DNA of 64,000 bases from Pseudomonas fluorescens (GTDB taxonomy: Bacteria > Pseudomonadota > Gammaproteobacteria > Pseudomonadales > Pseudomonadaceae): the NCBI RefSeq assembly GCF_902498065.1, contig NZ_CABVIR010000004.1, positions 248,001-312,000 on the forward strand. Reading direction: 5' to 3'. The number at the start of each line of letters is the position of its first letter. Within the stretch, counting starts at the first letter, position 1. The position numbers and the translations under genes are program-made. The notes beneath the pieces were generated by a model. That model was not told where the DNA came from. It saw only the letters and a list, made by a program, of their open reading frames with translations, and did not search any database. Positions 1-9,474 of the stretch are shown here, piece after piece.

Positions 1-1357
1 CGATGTGCTCGCCGAGGTCACTGAGGCTTTGCACGCCTTCGAGCATGCGCCAGGTGCGGCTGCCGTAAGTGGTGGCCCAGCGGCGCGCGATTTCGGTCGG
101 CACCCAGTCGAATTGGTCGCGAATCCGCGAGCTCAACGCCTGCGGGGTGGTCATGTCTTCGCCGCCCGGCAGGGTCGCCGTGGCGGTCCAGCTCGGTTTG
201 ATGTGCGTGAAGTAAGGAGCCAGTTGCGCCAGCGCCGACTCGGCCAGTTTACGGTAGGTGGTCAGCTTGCCGCCGAACACCGACAGCAACGGCGCTTCTT
301 CGCCCGAGCCCGACAGCGCGAGGGTGTAGTCGCGGGTGACGGCCGACGGATTGTCGGATTCGTCGTTGCACAGCGGACGAACACCGGAATAGCTGTGCAG
401 GATGTCGTCGCGGCTGATCTGTTTCTTGAAGTGGGCGTTGACCACTTTCAACAGGTAATCGGTTTCGCCTTCAGTGATCGCCACTTTGGCAGGGTCGCCG
501 GTGTACTCGCGGTCGGTGGTGCCGATCAGGGTGAAATGGTTCAGGTACGGAATGGTGAAGACGATGCGCTGATCTTCGTTTTGCAGAATGTGCGCGTGTT
601 CGCCCTCGTACAGCTTCGGCACGATCAAATGACTGCCCTGGATCAGACGGATGCCGTACGGCGACTCCATCTTCAAATCATCACGAATGAACTTGGCCAC
701 CCAGGGGCCGGCCGCATTCACCAGCGCCTTGGCGCGGATCGAAAACAGGCTGCCGTCGGCGCGTTCCAGGTGCAGATGCCACAAGCCCTTGGTGCGACGA
801 GCGCTGACGCAGCGGGTCTGAGTGTGGACATGGGCGCCGTTTTCGCGGGCGGCCATGGCGTTCAGGACCACCAGGCGCGCATCGTCGACCCAGCAATCGG
901 AGTATTCGAAGCCTTTGGTGATTTCGCTTTTCAACGGGCTGTCCGGGCCGAACTTCAGGCTTTTCGAGCCTTCGAGTTTTTCCCGTTTGCCAAGGTTGTC
1001 ATAAAGGAACAACCCGGCGCGAATCATCCATGCCGGACGCAGGTGCGGACGGTGCGGCAAGACGAAGCGCATTTGTTTGACGATGTGCGGCGCCTTGGCC
1101 AGCAACACTTCGCGCTCGGCGAGGGCTTCGCGGACCAGGCGGAATTCGTAATGTTCGAGGTAGCGCAGGCCACCGTGGATCAGTTTGCTGCTGGCCGACG
1201 AGGTGTGGCTGGCCAGATCATCCTTTTCGCAAAGGAACACCGAAAGACCGCGACCGGCGGCGTCCGCTGCGATTCCCACGCCATTGATCCCGCCACCGAT
1301 GACGGCGATATCGTAGACCTCGGCGAGTGGGGGCGTAGGCAAGGTAGAAGTGGGCAT
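1..1357 (-). CDS. glpD: Aerobic glycerol-3-phosphate dehydrogenase (partial, C-terminus beyond window)
   Basis: FAD-dependent oxidation of glycerol-3-phosphate to dihydroxyacetone phosphate, passing electrons to the quinone pool at the inner membrane. Reading the minus strand from the ATG at 1357 gives a protein whose N-terminus carries the FAD dinucleotide motif VIGGGINGVG (residues 19-28), followed by the family blocks SSASSKLIHGGLRYLE and, later, GTTDREYTGD. About 452 codons are visible; the family is usually a little over 500 residues, so only the last ~50-60 are missing. It is the last gene of a glpF-glpK-glpR-glpD block and has its own upstream region with a GlpR-like palindrome. A large plus-strand reading frame over the same bases is a codon-bias shadow. 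Confidence 0.95.
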   Translation of the reverse strand, partial: MPTSTLPTPPLAEVYDIAVIGGGINGVGIAADAAGRGLSVFLCEKDDLASHTSSASSKLIHGGLRYLEHYEFRLVREALAEREVLLAKAPHIVKQMRFVLPHRPHLRPAWMIRAGLFLYDNLGKREKLEGSKSLKFGPDSPLKSEITKGFEYSDCWVDDARLVVLNAMAARENGAHVHTQTRCVSARRTKGLWHLHLERADGSLFSIRAKALVNAAGPWVAKFIRDDLKMESPYGIRLIQGSHLIVPKLYEGEHAHILQNEDQRIVFTIPYLNHFTLIGTTDREYTGDPAKVAITEGETDYLLKVVNAHFKKQISRDDILHSYSGVRPLCNDESDNPSAVTRDYTLALSGSGEEAPLLSVFGGKLTTYRKLAESALAQLAPYFTHIKPSWTATATLPGGEDMTTPQALSSRIRDQFDWVPTEIARRWATTYGSRTWRMLEGVQSLSDLGEHI

Positions 1358-1394
1358 CGGATGGCCTCGGTTTTTTTGATTTTCGGTATTGGAT

Positions 1395-1424
1395 TTCGAA
1401 CATTAATGTTCATTTGCGAAAATG
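1395..1424 (-). promoter_or_regulatory. Candidate GlpR operator upstream of glpD
   Basis: A perfect 14-base palindrome GAACATTAATGTTC lies at 1398-1411. It is made of two half-sites, TTCGAACATT (1395-1404) and AATGTTCATT (1405-1414). Each matches 9 of 10 positions of the E. coli GlpR half-site consensus (AWCGAACATW / WATGTTCGWT), in inverted order. A weaker partner half follows to 1424, and another 9/10 half-site, TACGAACATT, sits at 1499-1508. The site is about 40 bases upstream of the glpD start, and glpR is the next gene. Assignment is by consensus matching and context. Confidence 0.6.
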
Positions 1425-1554
1425 GTAGCCCATAAAGCCGCGCACAGCCAGTCAACTTCGATTGAAAATACTGATCGAAGGGCGGGTAAAGGAAAATTTA
1501 CGAACATTTAAGCGCGCGATTAAGTCGCTAGAGGTGTGTTGCATGGGCAATCGT

Positions 1555-1620
1555 CATCGCGGGCAAGCCCGCCCCCACAGGTCATGTACAAATCCTGTGG
1601 GGGCGGGCTTGCCCGCGATG
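1555..1620. repeat. REP inverted pair between glpR and glpD
   Basis: Two perfect 26-base complementary arms (1555-1580 and 1595-1620) of the 'cgcgggcaagcccgc' REP type flank a 14-base loop. The pair lies just after the glpR stop and can fold into a long hairpin that may also attenuate read-through from glpR into glpD. Confidence 0.85.
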
Positions 1621-1640
1621 GCGTCGGTACAGCCTAGGGG

Positions 1641-2396
1641 TTAGACCACTTCCAACCGAATCTTGTGCTGACTCAACAATTGCGCCAGCGCCGGCACAGG
1701 CTGCTGATCGGTCACCAGGCAGTCGATCAAGCTGATCGGCCCCAGGCGAATCATGGCGTTGCGCCCGAATTTGCTGGAGTCCGCCGCCAGAATCACCTTC
1801 CGCGCATTGGCGATGATCGCCTGCGACACCCGCACTTCCTGATAATCGAAGTCCAGCAGGCTGCCGTCTTCATCAATACCGCTGATGCCGACGAGGGCGA
1901 AGTCGACCTTGAACTGGTTAATGAAGTCGACACTGGCCTGACCGACTACGCCACCGTCGCGCCGCACATTGCCGCCCGTCAGCAGAACGTCGAAGTCGTC
2001 CTTGGCGCTGAGCATCGAAGCCACATGCAGGTTGTTGGTGATGATCTTCAGGTGGTTGTGGTTGAGCAGCGCCCGGGCGATCGATTCGGTGGTCGTGCCA
2101 ATGTTGATGAACAGCGAGGCGTGATCAGGGATCTGTGCGGCAATGGCTTCGCCGATACGCTGCTTTTCATCGCGCATCTGATCGGCGCGCATCGCGTAGG
2201 CAGTGTTTTCAACGCTGGAATCGTAAGCAGCGCCGCCATGGTAGCGACGCAGTAAATTGGACTCCGCGAGCTGATTGATGTCGCGGCGAATAGTCTGCGG
2301 TGTAACAACGAACAGCGTGGCCATTTCCTCGATGCTGACATAGCCGCGTTCGCGAACCAGTTCGAGGATTTGCTGCTGACGGGGAGGCAGATTCAT
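1641..2396 (-). CDS. glpR: DeoR-family glycerol-3-phosphate regulon repressor
   Basis: Transcriptional repressor of the glycerol regulon; in this family glycerol-3-phosphate releases the repressor from DNA. The 251-residue protein has the DeoR winged helix-turn-helix at roughly residues 3-60 (RQQQILELVRERGYVSIEEM then TPQTIRRDINQL) and the DeoRC sugar-phosphate sensor domain from about 75 to 235 (IGTTTESIARAL; LTGGNVRRDGGVVG). The length is usual for GlpR. It sits between glpK and glpD in the same orientation, about 95 bases after glpK. Operator-like half-sites lie upstream of glpD, and a weaker match lies upstream of glpF. Confidence 0.95.
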   Translation of the reverse strand: MNLPPRQQQILELVRERGYVSIEEMATLFVVTPQTIRRDINQLAESNLLRRYHGGAAYDSSVENTAYAMRADQMRDEKQRIGEAIAAQIPDHASLFINIGTTTESIARALLNHNHLKIITNNLHVASMLSAKDDFDVLLTGGNVRRDGGVVGQASVDFINQFKVDFALVGISGIDEDGSLLDFDYQEVRVSQAIIANARKVILAADSSKFGRNAMIRLGPISLIDCLVTDQQPVPALAQLLSQHKIRLEVV

Positions 2397-2491
2397 GGGG
2401 CTTCCTTTGGGCTGCCGTGCAAAATTTGCCCATGATGCCGCAGGAATCTGCTCCCTACCAGTTACATACAGATACGAGTGCTTACGTGGGC

Positions 2492-3997
<1,506 letters not shown>

Positions 3998-4072
3998 GTC
4001 GATTGCCTTGGACGAAATAAGGGAGTGAGGTCAGGCGCGCGATCAAATGGGCAGGATCGTGCGCCAACGGTA

Positions 4073-4924
4073 TCAAGAAGTTCTTGGTTTGCCGTCAATG
4101 GCCGGTGTTGCGTCCTTTGTAGCAGGTATGGCGCTGGGCAGATGACGGGCAATCAGCCCGCGATACGCTGCAGCACCGAGGCAGGCACCGACAATCGGTG
4201 CAAAAATCGGAATCAGGAAATAGGGGATATCGCGCCCACCGGTGAAGGAAATTTCACCCCAGCCGGCAAAGAAAGTCATCAGCTTCGGTCCGAAGTCACG
4301 CGCCGGGTTCATCGCAAAACCGGTCAGCGGCCCCATCGAGCTGCCAATCACGGCAATCAGCAGGCCGATCAGCAGTGGCGCCATTGGCCCGTTGGGCAGG
4401 CCGTTGTTGTCGTCGGTCAGGGACATGATCACGCCCATCAGGATCGCGGTGATGATCACTTCAACCAGGAAAGCCTGGGCAGTGGACAAAGCCGGGTTGG
4501 GGAAGGTGGAAAACACCGACGCCAGTTCGAGGCTGGCTTGAGTGCCACGCACCATATGGTGAGTTTGTTCGTAATCGAAGAAAAGATTGCTGTACAGCGT
4601 GTAAACCAACAACGCGCCGCAGAACGCACCAGCCACCTGGGCAAGAATGTAAAACGGAAGTTTGCGTTTTTCGAAGTCGGCGAAAATGCTCAGCGCGATG
4701 CTGACGGCAGGGTTGAGGTGAGCGCCGGAAACTCCGGCGGTCAGGTAGATCGCCATACTGACGCCGACGCCCCAGATAATGCTGATTTCCCACAAGCCAA
4801 AGCTGGCACCCGCGACCTTGAGCGCGGCAACGCAACCGGTACCAAAAAAGATCAACAGTGCAGTGCCCAGAAATTCGGCCATGCATTGGCTTGAAAGTGA
4901 CGGTTGTTGTAAAGCAGTTGTCAT
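4073..4924 (-). CDS. glpF: Glycerol facilitator (aquaglyceroporin, MIP family)
   Basis: Inner-membrane channel for passive glycerol uptake. The 283-residue protein has the two channel half-repeats of the MIP family: the first NPA motif (SGAHLNPAV) at residues 71-73 and the second in FAMNPARDFGP at 206-210. The Asp after the second NPA(R) is the mark of glycerol-conducting members as opposed to strict aquaporins. Six hydrophobic segments can be traced. It is the first gene of the glp block, with a long upstream region shared divergently with ybaK. Confidence 0.97.
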   Translation of the reverse strand: MTTALQQPSLSSQCMAEFLGTALLIFFGTGCVAALKVAGASFGLWEISIIWGVGVSMAIYLTAGVSGAHLNPAVSIALSIFADFEKRKLPFYILAQVAGAFCGALLVYTLYSNLFFDYEQTHHMVRGTQASLELASVFSTFPNPALSTAQAFLVEVIITAILMGVIMSLTDDNNGLPNGPMAPLLIGLLIAVIGSSMGPLTGFAMNPARDFGPKLMTFFAGWGEISFTGGRDIPYFLIPIFAPIVGACLGAAAYRGLIARHLPSAIPATKDATPAIDGKPRTS

Positions 4925-5293
4925 CGAAAACCTCTTTGTTTTTGTTGTCTGGCGCTTTTTTCGTCATGGTCAAAGCGCGATTTTCACCGGGACAGGATCC
5001 CCATCCTGTTCCTGGCTTACTGCTGAGTGTTGCGTTGTCACGTTGTACGGTATTCAGTTTCGAAAAAATATAGACAAGAAACACTGCTGTCAAAGGTCGA
5101 AAGTGAACTATCGGTCACAATGCAACTATTAGTCACATGAATGATCGTTTTGTTTTGTGAACAGGACGAACTCTGACGAACGGTAAAAAACCGCGCCAAG
5201 CACTGGAAACGCTGCCGTGATAGAGCCTTTTATGGAGCAATGTCCTAGAATCCAGCGCAGTATTTTTTCTCTGCCGCCCAGTCTGGAGCTGTC
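4925..5293. other. glpF-ybaK divergent intergenic region
   Basis: No gene seen in 369 bases. It must hold the glpF promoter on the minus strand and that of ybaK on the plus strand. A weak GlpR-like stretch (TTCGAAAAAA, 7 of 10 to one half-site) lies at 5059-5068. A direct repeat of 14 bases (aactat-n2-gtcaca) lies at 5106-5119 and 5124-5137, spaced 18 bases start to start. The region is AT-richer than the flanking genes. Confidence 0.5.
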
Positions 5294-5764
5294 ATGACCC
5301 CCGCATTGGATTTGTTGAAAAAAGTTCGTGCCGAACATCGCGTGCACAGTTACGAACATGATCCGAAGGCCGCGTCTTATGGGCTGGAGGCCGCGGAGAA
5401 ACTGGGGCTGGACCCGGCGCAGGTATTCAAGACTTTGTTGGCGGCCAGCGAGAAAGGGGAATTACTGGTGGCGGTGGTGCCGGTCGTCGGAAGTCTGGAC
5501 TTGAAGGGCCTGGCGCATGCAGCCGGTGTGAAAAAAGTCGAAATGGCCGACCCGGCCGCTGCGCAACGTTCCACCGGTTATCTGTTGGGCGGCATCAGCC
5601 CGCTGGGACAGAAAAAGCGCCTGCGCACCTTTATCGATAATTCGGCTCAGCCCTTCGCCAGCATTTTTGTCAGTGCCGGTCGACGTGGCCTGGAAGTGGA
5701 ACTCGCCCCCGCAGTATTGGCCGAACACACACAAGCCAAGTTCGCCGATATCGGCCGCGCCTGA
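5294..5764 (+). CDS. ybaK: YbaK/EbsC-type Cys-tRNA(Pro) deacylase
   Basis: Cytoplasmic trans-editing enzyme that hydrolyses Cys-tRNA(Pro) mis-made by prolyl-tRNA synthetase. The 156-residue protein is a complete single YbaK domain. Visible family features are the VFKTL block, with the conserved Lys near residue 47, the central VPVVGSLDLKGLA strand-helix unit, and the GYLLGGISPLGQKKRL loop around residues 94-110. An ATG with a GGAG-type ribosome site starts it. The phzF-like gene follows after 15 bases, so the two are probably cotranscribed; I know of no functional link between them. Confidence 0.93.
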   Translation: MTPALDLLKKVRAEHRVHSYEHDPKAASYGLEAAEKLGLDPAQVFKTLLAASEKGELLVAVVPVVGSLDLKGLAHAAGVKKVEMADPAAAQRSTGYLLGGISPLGQKKRLRTFIDNSAQPFASIFVSAGRRGLEVELAPAVLAEHTQAKFADIGRA

Positions 5765-5779
5765 ATCAGGGAGAAAGTT

Positions 5780-6562
5780 ATGCAGCTTGAGTTTCATCAG
5801 GTCGATGCGTTCAGTGACAGGCCGTTCAGTGGTAACCCGGCGATGGTCTATCGGCTCGATGCCTGGCTCGCCGATGAGTTGATGCAGAAAATTGCCGCTG
5901 AACATAACCTCGCCGAAACCGCTTTTGTGGTGCGTGAAGGGCAGGGCTGGCACATCCGCTGGTTCACTCCCACCACCGAGGTGCCTTTGTGTGGGCATGC
6001 CACCCTGGCCAGCGCGTACGTGTTGTTCGAGATCTATAAAGAACCGGTCGAACGCCTGGACTTCATTTGTAAATCCGGCCCGCTGAGCGTGAGTCGTGAG
6101 GGCGGTCGCTTATGGCTGGATTTTCCGGCAATCGTGCCGTCTGAAGTCGGCGTGACACTGGATGTCGAACGCGCCTTGGGCGTCGAAGTGGTCGATGTGT
6201 TGGGTTCGAATGAATTGTTCGTGGTGCTGGAGTCGGAGCAGGCGGTGCTCGATTGTCAGCCGGACATGGTGGCTTTGGCCAAACTGCCGTGGCCGGGCGC
6301 CATCGTCACCGCCAAGGGCAGCAAGCATGATTTTGTGTCGCGGTACTTCGCGCCGGCGATCGGTATCAATGAAGACCCGGTGACCGGTTCCACCCATTGC
6401 AGCCTGATTCCGTACTGGTCGAAACGTTTGGGCAAGTCGAGTCTGACGGCATATCAGTGTTCGAAACGCGGCGGGGAGTTGTTCTGTCGGTTGGAAGGCG
6501 ATCGGGTCAAGATCGGCGGAAATGCAACGCTGGTGGCCAGTGGAACATTGATGTTGGGTTGA
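5780..6562 (+). CDS. PhzF-family isomerase-like protein
   Basis: Member of the PhzF / diaminopimelate-epimerase-fold family. The 260-residue protein has the N-terminal hallmark QVDAFSDRPFSGNPAMV and the NLAETAF block, whose Glu (residue 46) corresponds to the catalytic Glu of PhzF. The second-half block is RYFAPAIGINEDPVTGSTHC, with the glycine-rich loop typical of the fold. No phenazine genes are nearby, so it is more likely a housekeeping YddE-type homologue of unknown substrate than a phenazine enzyme. It follows ybaK closely and ends just before a hairpin at 6570-6603. Confidence 0.85.
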   Translation: MQLEFHQVDAFSDRPFSGNPAMVYRLDAWLADELMQKIAAEHNLAETAFVVREGQGWHIRWFTPTTEVPLCGHATLASAYVLFEIYKEPVERLDFICKSGPLSVSREGGRLWLDFPAIVPSEVGVTLDVERALGVEVVDVLGSNELFVVLESEQAVLDCQPDMVALAKLPWPGAIVTAKGSKHDFVSRYFAPAIGINEDPVTGSTHCSLIPYWSKRLGKSSLTAYQCSKRGGELFCRLEGDRVKIGGNATLVASGTLMLG

Positions 6563-6569
6563 CGCTACC

Positions 6570-6603
6570 CTCTGTGGGAGCGAGCAAGCTCGCTCCCACA
6601 GAG
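6570..6603. repeat. Perfect 16-bp stem hairpin (REP-type) between convergent genes
   Basis: Arms 6570-6585 and 6588-6603 are fully complementary with a 2-base loop, in the 'gtgggagcgagc' REP style. It lies between the converging phzF-like gene and the ABC ATPase gene and probably ends transcription from both sides, although no T-run follows it. Confidence 0.75.
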
Positions 6604-6613
6604 ATTGTGTTGG

Positions 6614-7723
6614 TCAGTTGGCGGTGCTGTGCCGCCGGACACCGGAGTCCATCGCAGGAATCTGCGCCGCTGTGCTGCCGGACGCCTGGAACAACACCAG
6701 ATGTTCGGCCGCCACGCGAATGCCCACTTCTGCACCGACCAGATGATCAGCATGGCTCGGGAAAATCGATTCCAGCTGCGCACCTGTTGGCAACTGCAAC
6801 CGATACAACGTCGACGCACCCTGGAACGACTTGCCGACAATCCGTGCCTTCAAGGCGCTGTCCGGTGCATAAACGATATCGTCCGGACGGAGCAGCACAT
6901 CCACCGCGCCACCAATCGGCCAGGTGTAAGCCCGATTGCCGCGTAACTCACCCAGCTCGGTCTGCACCGATTCCGGGCTGCTCAACTGGCCGCGAATGAA
7001 GTAGCCCTGACCAATGAAACTGGCCACATAGGGCGTCAGCGGTTCGTGATACAGGTTGTAGGGCGTGTCCCACTGTTCCAGGCGACCTTCCTTGAAAACC
7101 CCGACATGATCGCTCACCGCGAAGGCTTCTTCCTGGTCGTGGGTCACCAGAATCGCGCTGGTGCCACGGGCCTTGAGGATGTCTCGCACTTCGTGGCTGA
7201 GCTTGCGCCGCAACTCGCCGTCGAGGTTGGAGAACGGTTCGTCGAGGAGGAGCAGTTGCGGCTCCGGCGCCAGGGCGCGGGCCAGGGCGACACGCTGCTG
7301 CTGACCCCCCGAGAGCTCGTGCGGAAAGCGTTTGCCGAGGTTTTTCAGGTTGACCAGTTCCAGCAGCTCTTCGGTCACGCGATCCTTTTGCGGGTGCTTG
7401 CGGATCCCGAACCCGATGTTCTCGGCCACGCTCAAATGTGGAAACAGGGCGTAATCCTGAAACACCATACCGATCCGGCGTTTCTCCGGGGCGAGGGTAA
7501 ACCCGGCGCTTGAGATTGTCTCGCCCGCCAGGGTGATTTCACCTTCGTGCACCGGTTCAAAACCGGCAATCGCCCGCAGGGTGGTGGTTTTGCCGCAGCC
7601 CGAGGAGCCAAGCAGGCAACCGATGTCGCCGGCATTCAAATGCAGGTTGAGGTTCTGCACGACGCGCTGGTCTTGATAGCCGCAAGCGAGGTTGCGCAGA
7701 TTAAGCAGTAATGGCTGGCTCAT
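6614..7723 (-). CDS. Ferric-type ABC transporter ATP-binding protein
   Basis: ATPase of a binding-protein-dependent importer of the FbpC/PotA/MalK type. The 369-residue product has Walker A GSSGCGKTT, the Q-loop MVFQDYALFPHLSV, the signature LSGGQQQRVALARAL and Walker B LLLLDEPFSNLD followed by the H-loop VTHDQEEAF. A C-terminal TOBE-like regulatory domain starts around residue 240 (VDVLLRPDDI). I start it at the ATG at 7723, which overlaps the argF stop as ATGA; an in-frame upstream extension inside argF has no support. No permease or binding-protein gene is next to it. Ferric iron is a guess from sequence style; another substrate such as a polyamine or phosphonate is possible. Confidence 0.88.
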   Translation of the reverse strand: MSQPLLLNLRNLACGYQDQRVVQNLNLHLNAGDIGCLLGSSGCGKTTTLRAIAGFEPVHEGEITLAGETISSAGFTLAPEKRRIGMVFQDYALFPHLSVAENIGFGIRKHPQKDRVTEELLELVNLKNLGKRFPHELSGGQQQRVALARALAPEPQLLLLDEPFSNLDGELRRKLSHEVRDILKARGTSAILVTHDQEEAFAVSDHVGVFKEGRLEQWDTPYNLYHEPLTPYVASFIGQGYFIRGQLSSPESVQTELGELRGNRAYTWPIGGAVDVLLRPDDIVYAPDSALKARIVGKSFQGASTLYRLQLPTGAQLESIFPSHADHLVGAEVGIRVAAEHLVLFQASGSTAAQIPAMDSGVRRHSTAN

Positions 7724-8643
7724 GCGTGGTGATACGCCGGTTCGACGAGAAACTCGAGCAGGGCCTTTTGTGCGTGGAGGCGGTTTTCCGCTTGATCCCA
7801 GGCGACGGAGCGGCTGTCGTCCAGCAGGTCGACGCTGATTTCCTCGCCACGGTGCGCCGGCAGGCAATGCATGAACAGCACGTCCGAAGCGGCCAGATCG
7901 AGCAGGGCGCGGTTGACCTGGAAGGGTGCGAACAGCTTCAGGCGCTTGGCGGTTTCCTCTTCCTGGCCCATGGAGGTCCAGACATCGGTGCTCACCAGAT
8001 GAGCGCCCCGTACGGCATCCTTCGGATCCCGGACGATGGTCACCCGATCACCGGCCTTGGCCACGAATTCAGGGTTGGGTTCATAGCCTTCAGGGCAAGC
8101 GATGCGCAACTGGAAGTCGAACTGGATCGCCGCTTCTATATAGCTGTTGCACATGTTGTTGCCGTCGCCGATCCAGGCCACGGTTTTGCCCTGGATCGAG
8201 CCGCGATGTTCGAGGAAGGTTTGCATGTCGGCCAGCAACTGGCACGGGTGCAAATCGTCGGACAGACCGTTGATCAGCGGGACGCGCGAATTGGCGGCGA
8301 ATTCGGTCAATGTGCTGTGGGAAAACGTACGAATCATCACCGCATCGAGCATGCTCGACATGACAATGGCGGCGTCGCCGATCGGTTCGCCACGGCCCAG
8401 TTGCGTGTCGCGCGGCGACAGGAAGATCGCCTGGCCGCCGAGCTGGATCATGCCGGCCTCGAACGAGATACGGGTGCGCGTGGAGGACTTCTCGAAAATC
8501 ATCCCGAGCACGCGGTTTTTCAGAGGCTCGAACAGTACGCCGCGGTTACGCAGGTCTTTGAGCTCAACGCCTCGACGGATCACGCTGACCAGCTCTTCGG
8601 GCGTGCAATCCATCAGGGAGAGAAAGTGCCTTGCGCTCATCAT
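7720..8643 (-). CDS. argF: Anabolic ornithine carbamoyltransferase
   Basis: Makes citrulline from ornithine and carbamoyl phosphate in arginine biosynthesis. The 307-residue protein has the carbamoyl-phosphate motif SSTRTR (residues 53-58) and the ornithine-side motif HCLPAHRG beginning at residue 259. These define an OTCase as opposed to an aspartate transcarbamoylase. The length fits the anabolic ArgF; catabolic ArcB is longer. A ribosome site AAAGGTAG precedes the first of two adjacent ATGs. The stop overlaps the start of the ABC ATPase gene by 4 bases. An ArgR-type sequence lies about 100-145 bases upstream, consistent with repression by arginine. Confidence 0.96.
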   Translation of the reverse strand: MMSARHFLSLMDCTPEELVSVIRRGVELKDLRNRGVLFEPLKNRVLGMIFEKSSTRTRISFEAGMIQLGGQAIFLSPRDTQLGRGEPIGDAAIVMSSMLDAVMIRTFSHSTLTEFAANSRVPLINGLSDDLHPCQLLADMQTFLEHRGSIQGKTVAWIGDGNNMCNSYIEAAIQFDFQLRIACPEGYEPNPEFVAKAGDRVTIVRDPKDAVRGAHLVSTDVWTSMGQEEETAKRLKLFAPFQVNRALLDLAASDVLFMHCLPAHRGEEISVDLLDDSRSVAWDQAENRLHAQKALLEFLVEPAYHHA

Positions 8644-9049
8644 TGACTACCTTTTTGCTACAAACCGCAGATGCTCAAAGCCTTGTTTAACGGAACAACG
8701 GGCGAGACCTGCGGCGTAAGCCGCACGGGGCGACGAAATAGGGGAAGGCGCGATCTTATAATTAAATGTCGCGTCTTACCAATAGGGCTACGGTTTTTAG
8801 GGGATTTCAGAGGGGCTATGGGGGTGGACCACAGTAGCGCTTTTGAAGCCTGTTTCCTGACAGCAGCCGTTCATTTGTACACTGGGGCTGTGGGGCTTTG
8901 CAATCAAACAGGGCGGCCATGGTGCGCTGATGGTCGGTTTCTGACCCGGTATTCGAGTCTTCTAGTGGCAATGTGCCTCGTCTGAAACACTTGCTAATGC
9001 AATGTGCTGGGTTATAACTAAGTTACGAGCGACGCAGGAAGCCTTCGGA
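8644..9049. other. Intergenic region upstream of argF
   Basis: No convincing gene in about 400 bases. The argF-proximal half holds the ArgR-like site described separately and the argF promoter. The distal half holds the promoter of the small plus-strand gene starting at 9050; I see no clear hairpin or REP. A plus-strand frame across 8671-8985 has an implausible composition and no ribosome site. Confidence 0.5.
8746..8787 (+). promoter_or_regulatory. Candidate ArgR operator for argF
   Basis: Two tandem 21-base units fit the P. aeruginosa ArgR half-site pattern TGTCGC-N8-AA-N5. The unit at 8767 is an exact match (TGTCGC, AA at 8781-8782). The unit at 8746 has AGGCGC (4 of 6) with AA in register at 8760-8761. 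The site lies upstream of the minus-strand argF. Pattern match only, but the exact 21-base register makes chance unlikely. Confidence 0.6.
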
Positions 9050-9340
9050 ATGGAATCGAAAGAACAGCAATTGATGGAATTACTTGGTCTCACGGCCCGC
9101 TCACTGACGCATCTCACCGCTTCGATGACCTCAATGTCCTTTGAGCTTTTGCGAAGTAATGACGAGGTGACCAAGGCCGCAGGCCGGCGGATGATCGACC
9201 GCATGGCCACCATCAGCGCCGGGCTCGACGAGCACTGGCGACTGATCGGCGAACTCACTGGCGTGCATGTCGCTCACGAACAGATAGAAACCATCCAGGA
9301 GATTCAGTTGCAGGCGCCGCCGAGGCTGCCGTCGAACTGA
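9050..9340 (+). CDS. Small conserved hypothetical protein
   Basis: A 96-residue protein I cannot assign to a named family. I start it at the ATG at 9050 because an AGGAAG ribosome site lies 9 bases upstream; an earlier in-frame ATG at 9002 lacks one. The sequence looks wholly helical: two amphipathic stretches (EQQLMELLGLTARSLTHLTA and EVTKAAGRRMIDRMATI) and a Gln/Glu-rich end, with no signal peptide, Cys pair or membrane segment. It stands alone between argF (divergent) and the molybdopterin oxidoreductase (same strand, 134 bases on). It could be a small regulator or scaffold; no function is claimed. Confidence 0.65.
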   Translation: MESKEQQLMELLGLTARSLTHLTASMTSMSFELLRSNDEVTKAAGRRMIDRMATISAGLDEHWRLIGELTGVHVAHEQIETIQEIQLQAPPRLPSN

Positions 9341-9474
9341 TCCCGAGCGGTCATCGGCTGGCCTGATGGCCGCCGATTCACAAGACGAACGTCGCTGGCG
9401 CAGTGACGGGTCACGCGCCATAGTTTTGTTCCCGCGGCCGCTATTGCCCGCCCAGAACAAGACAGAGACTGGCC

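Noticed and set aside
8671..8985. 104-codon plus-strand frame in the argF upstream region
   Set aside because: It would place the ArgR-like site inside a gene, has no ribosome site and no family-like sequence.
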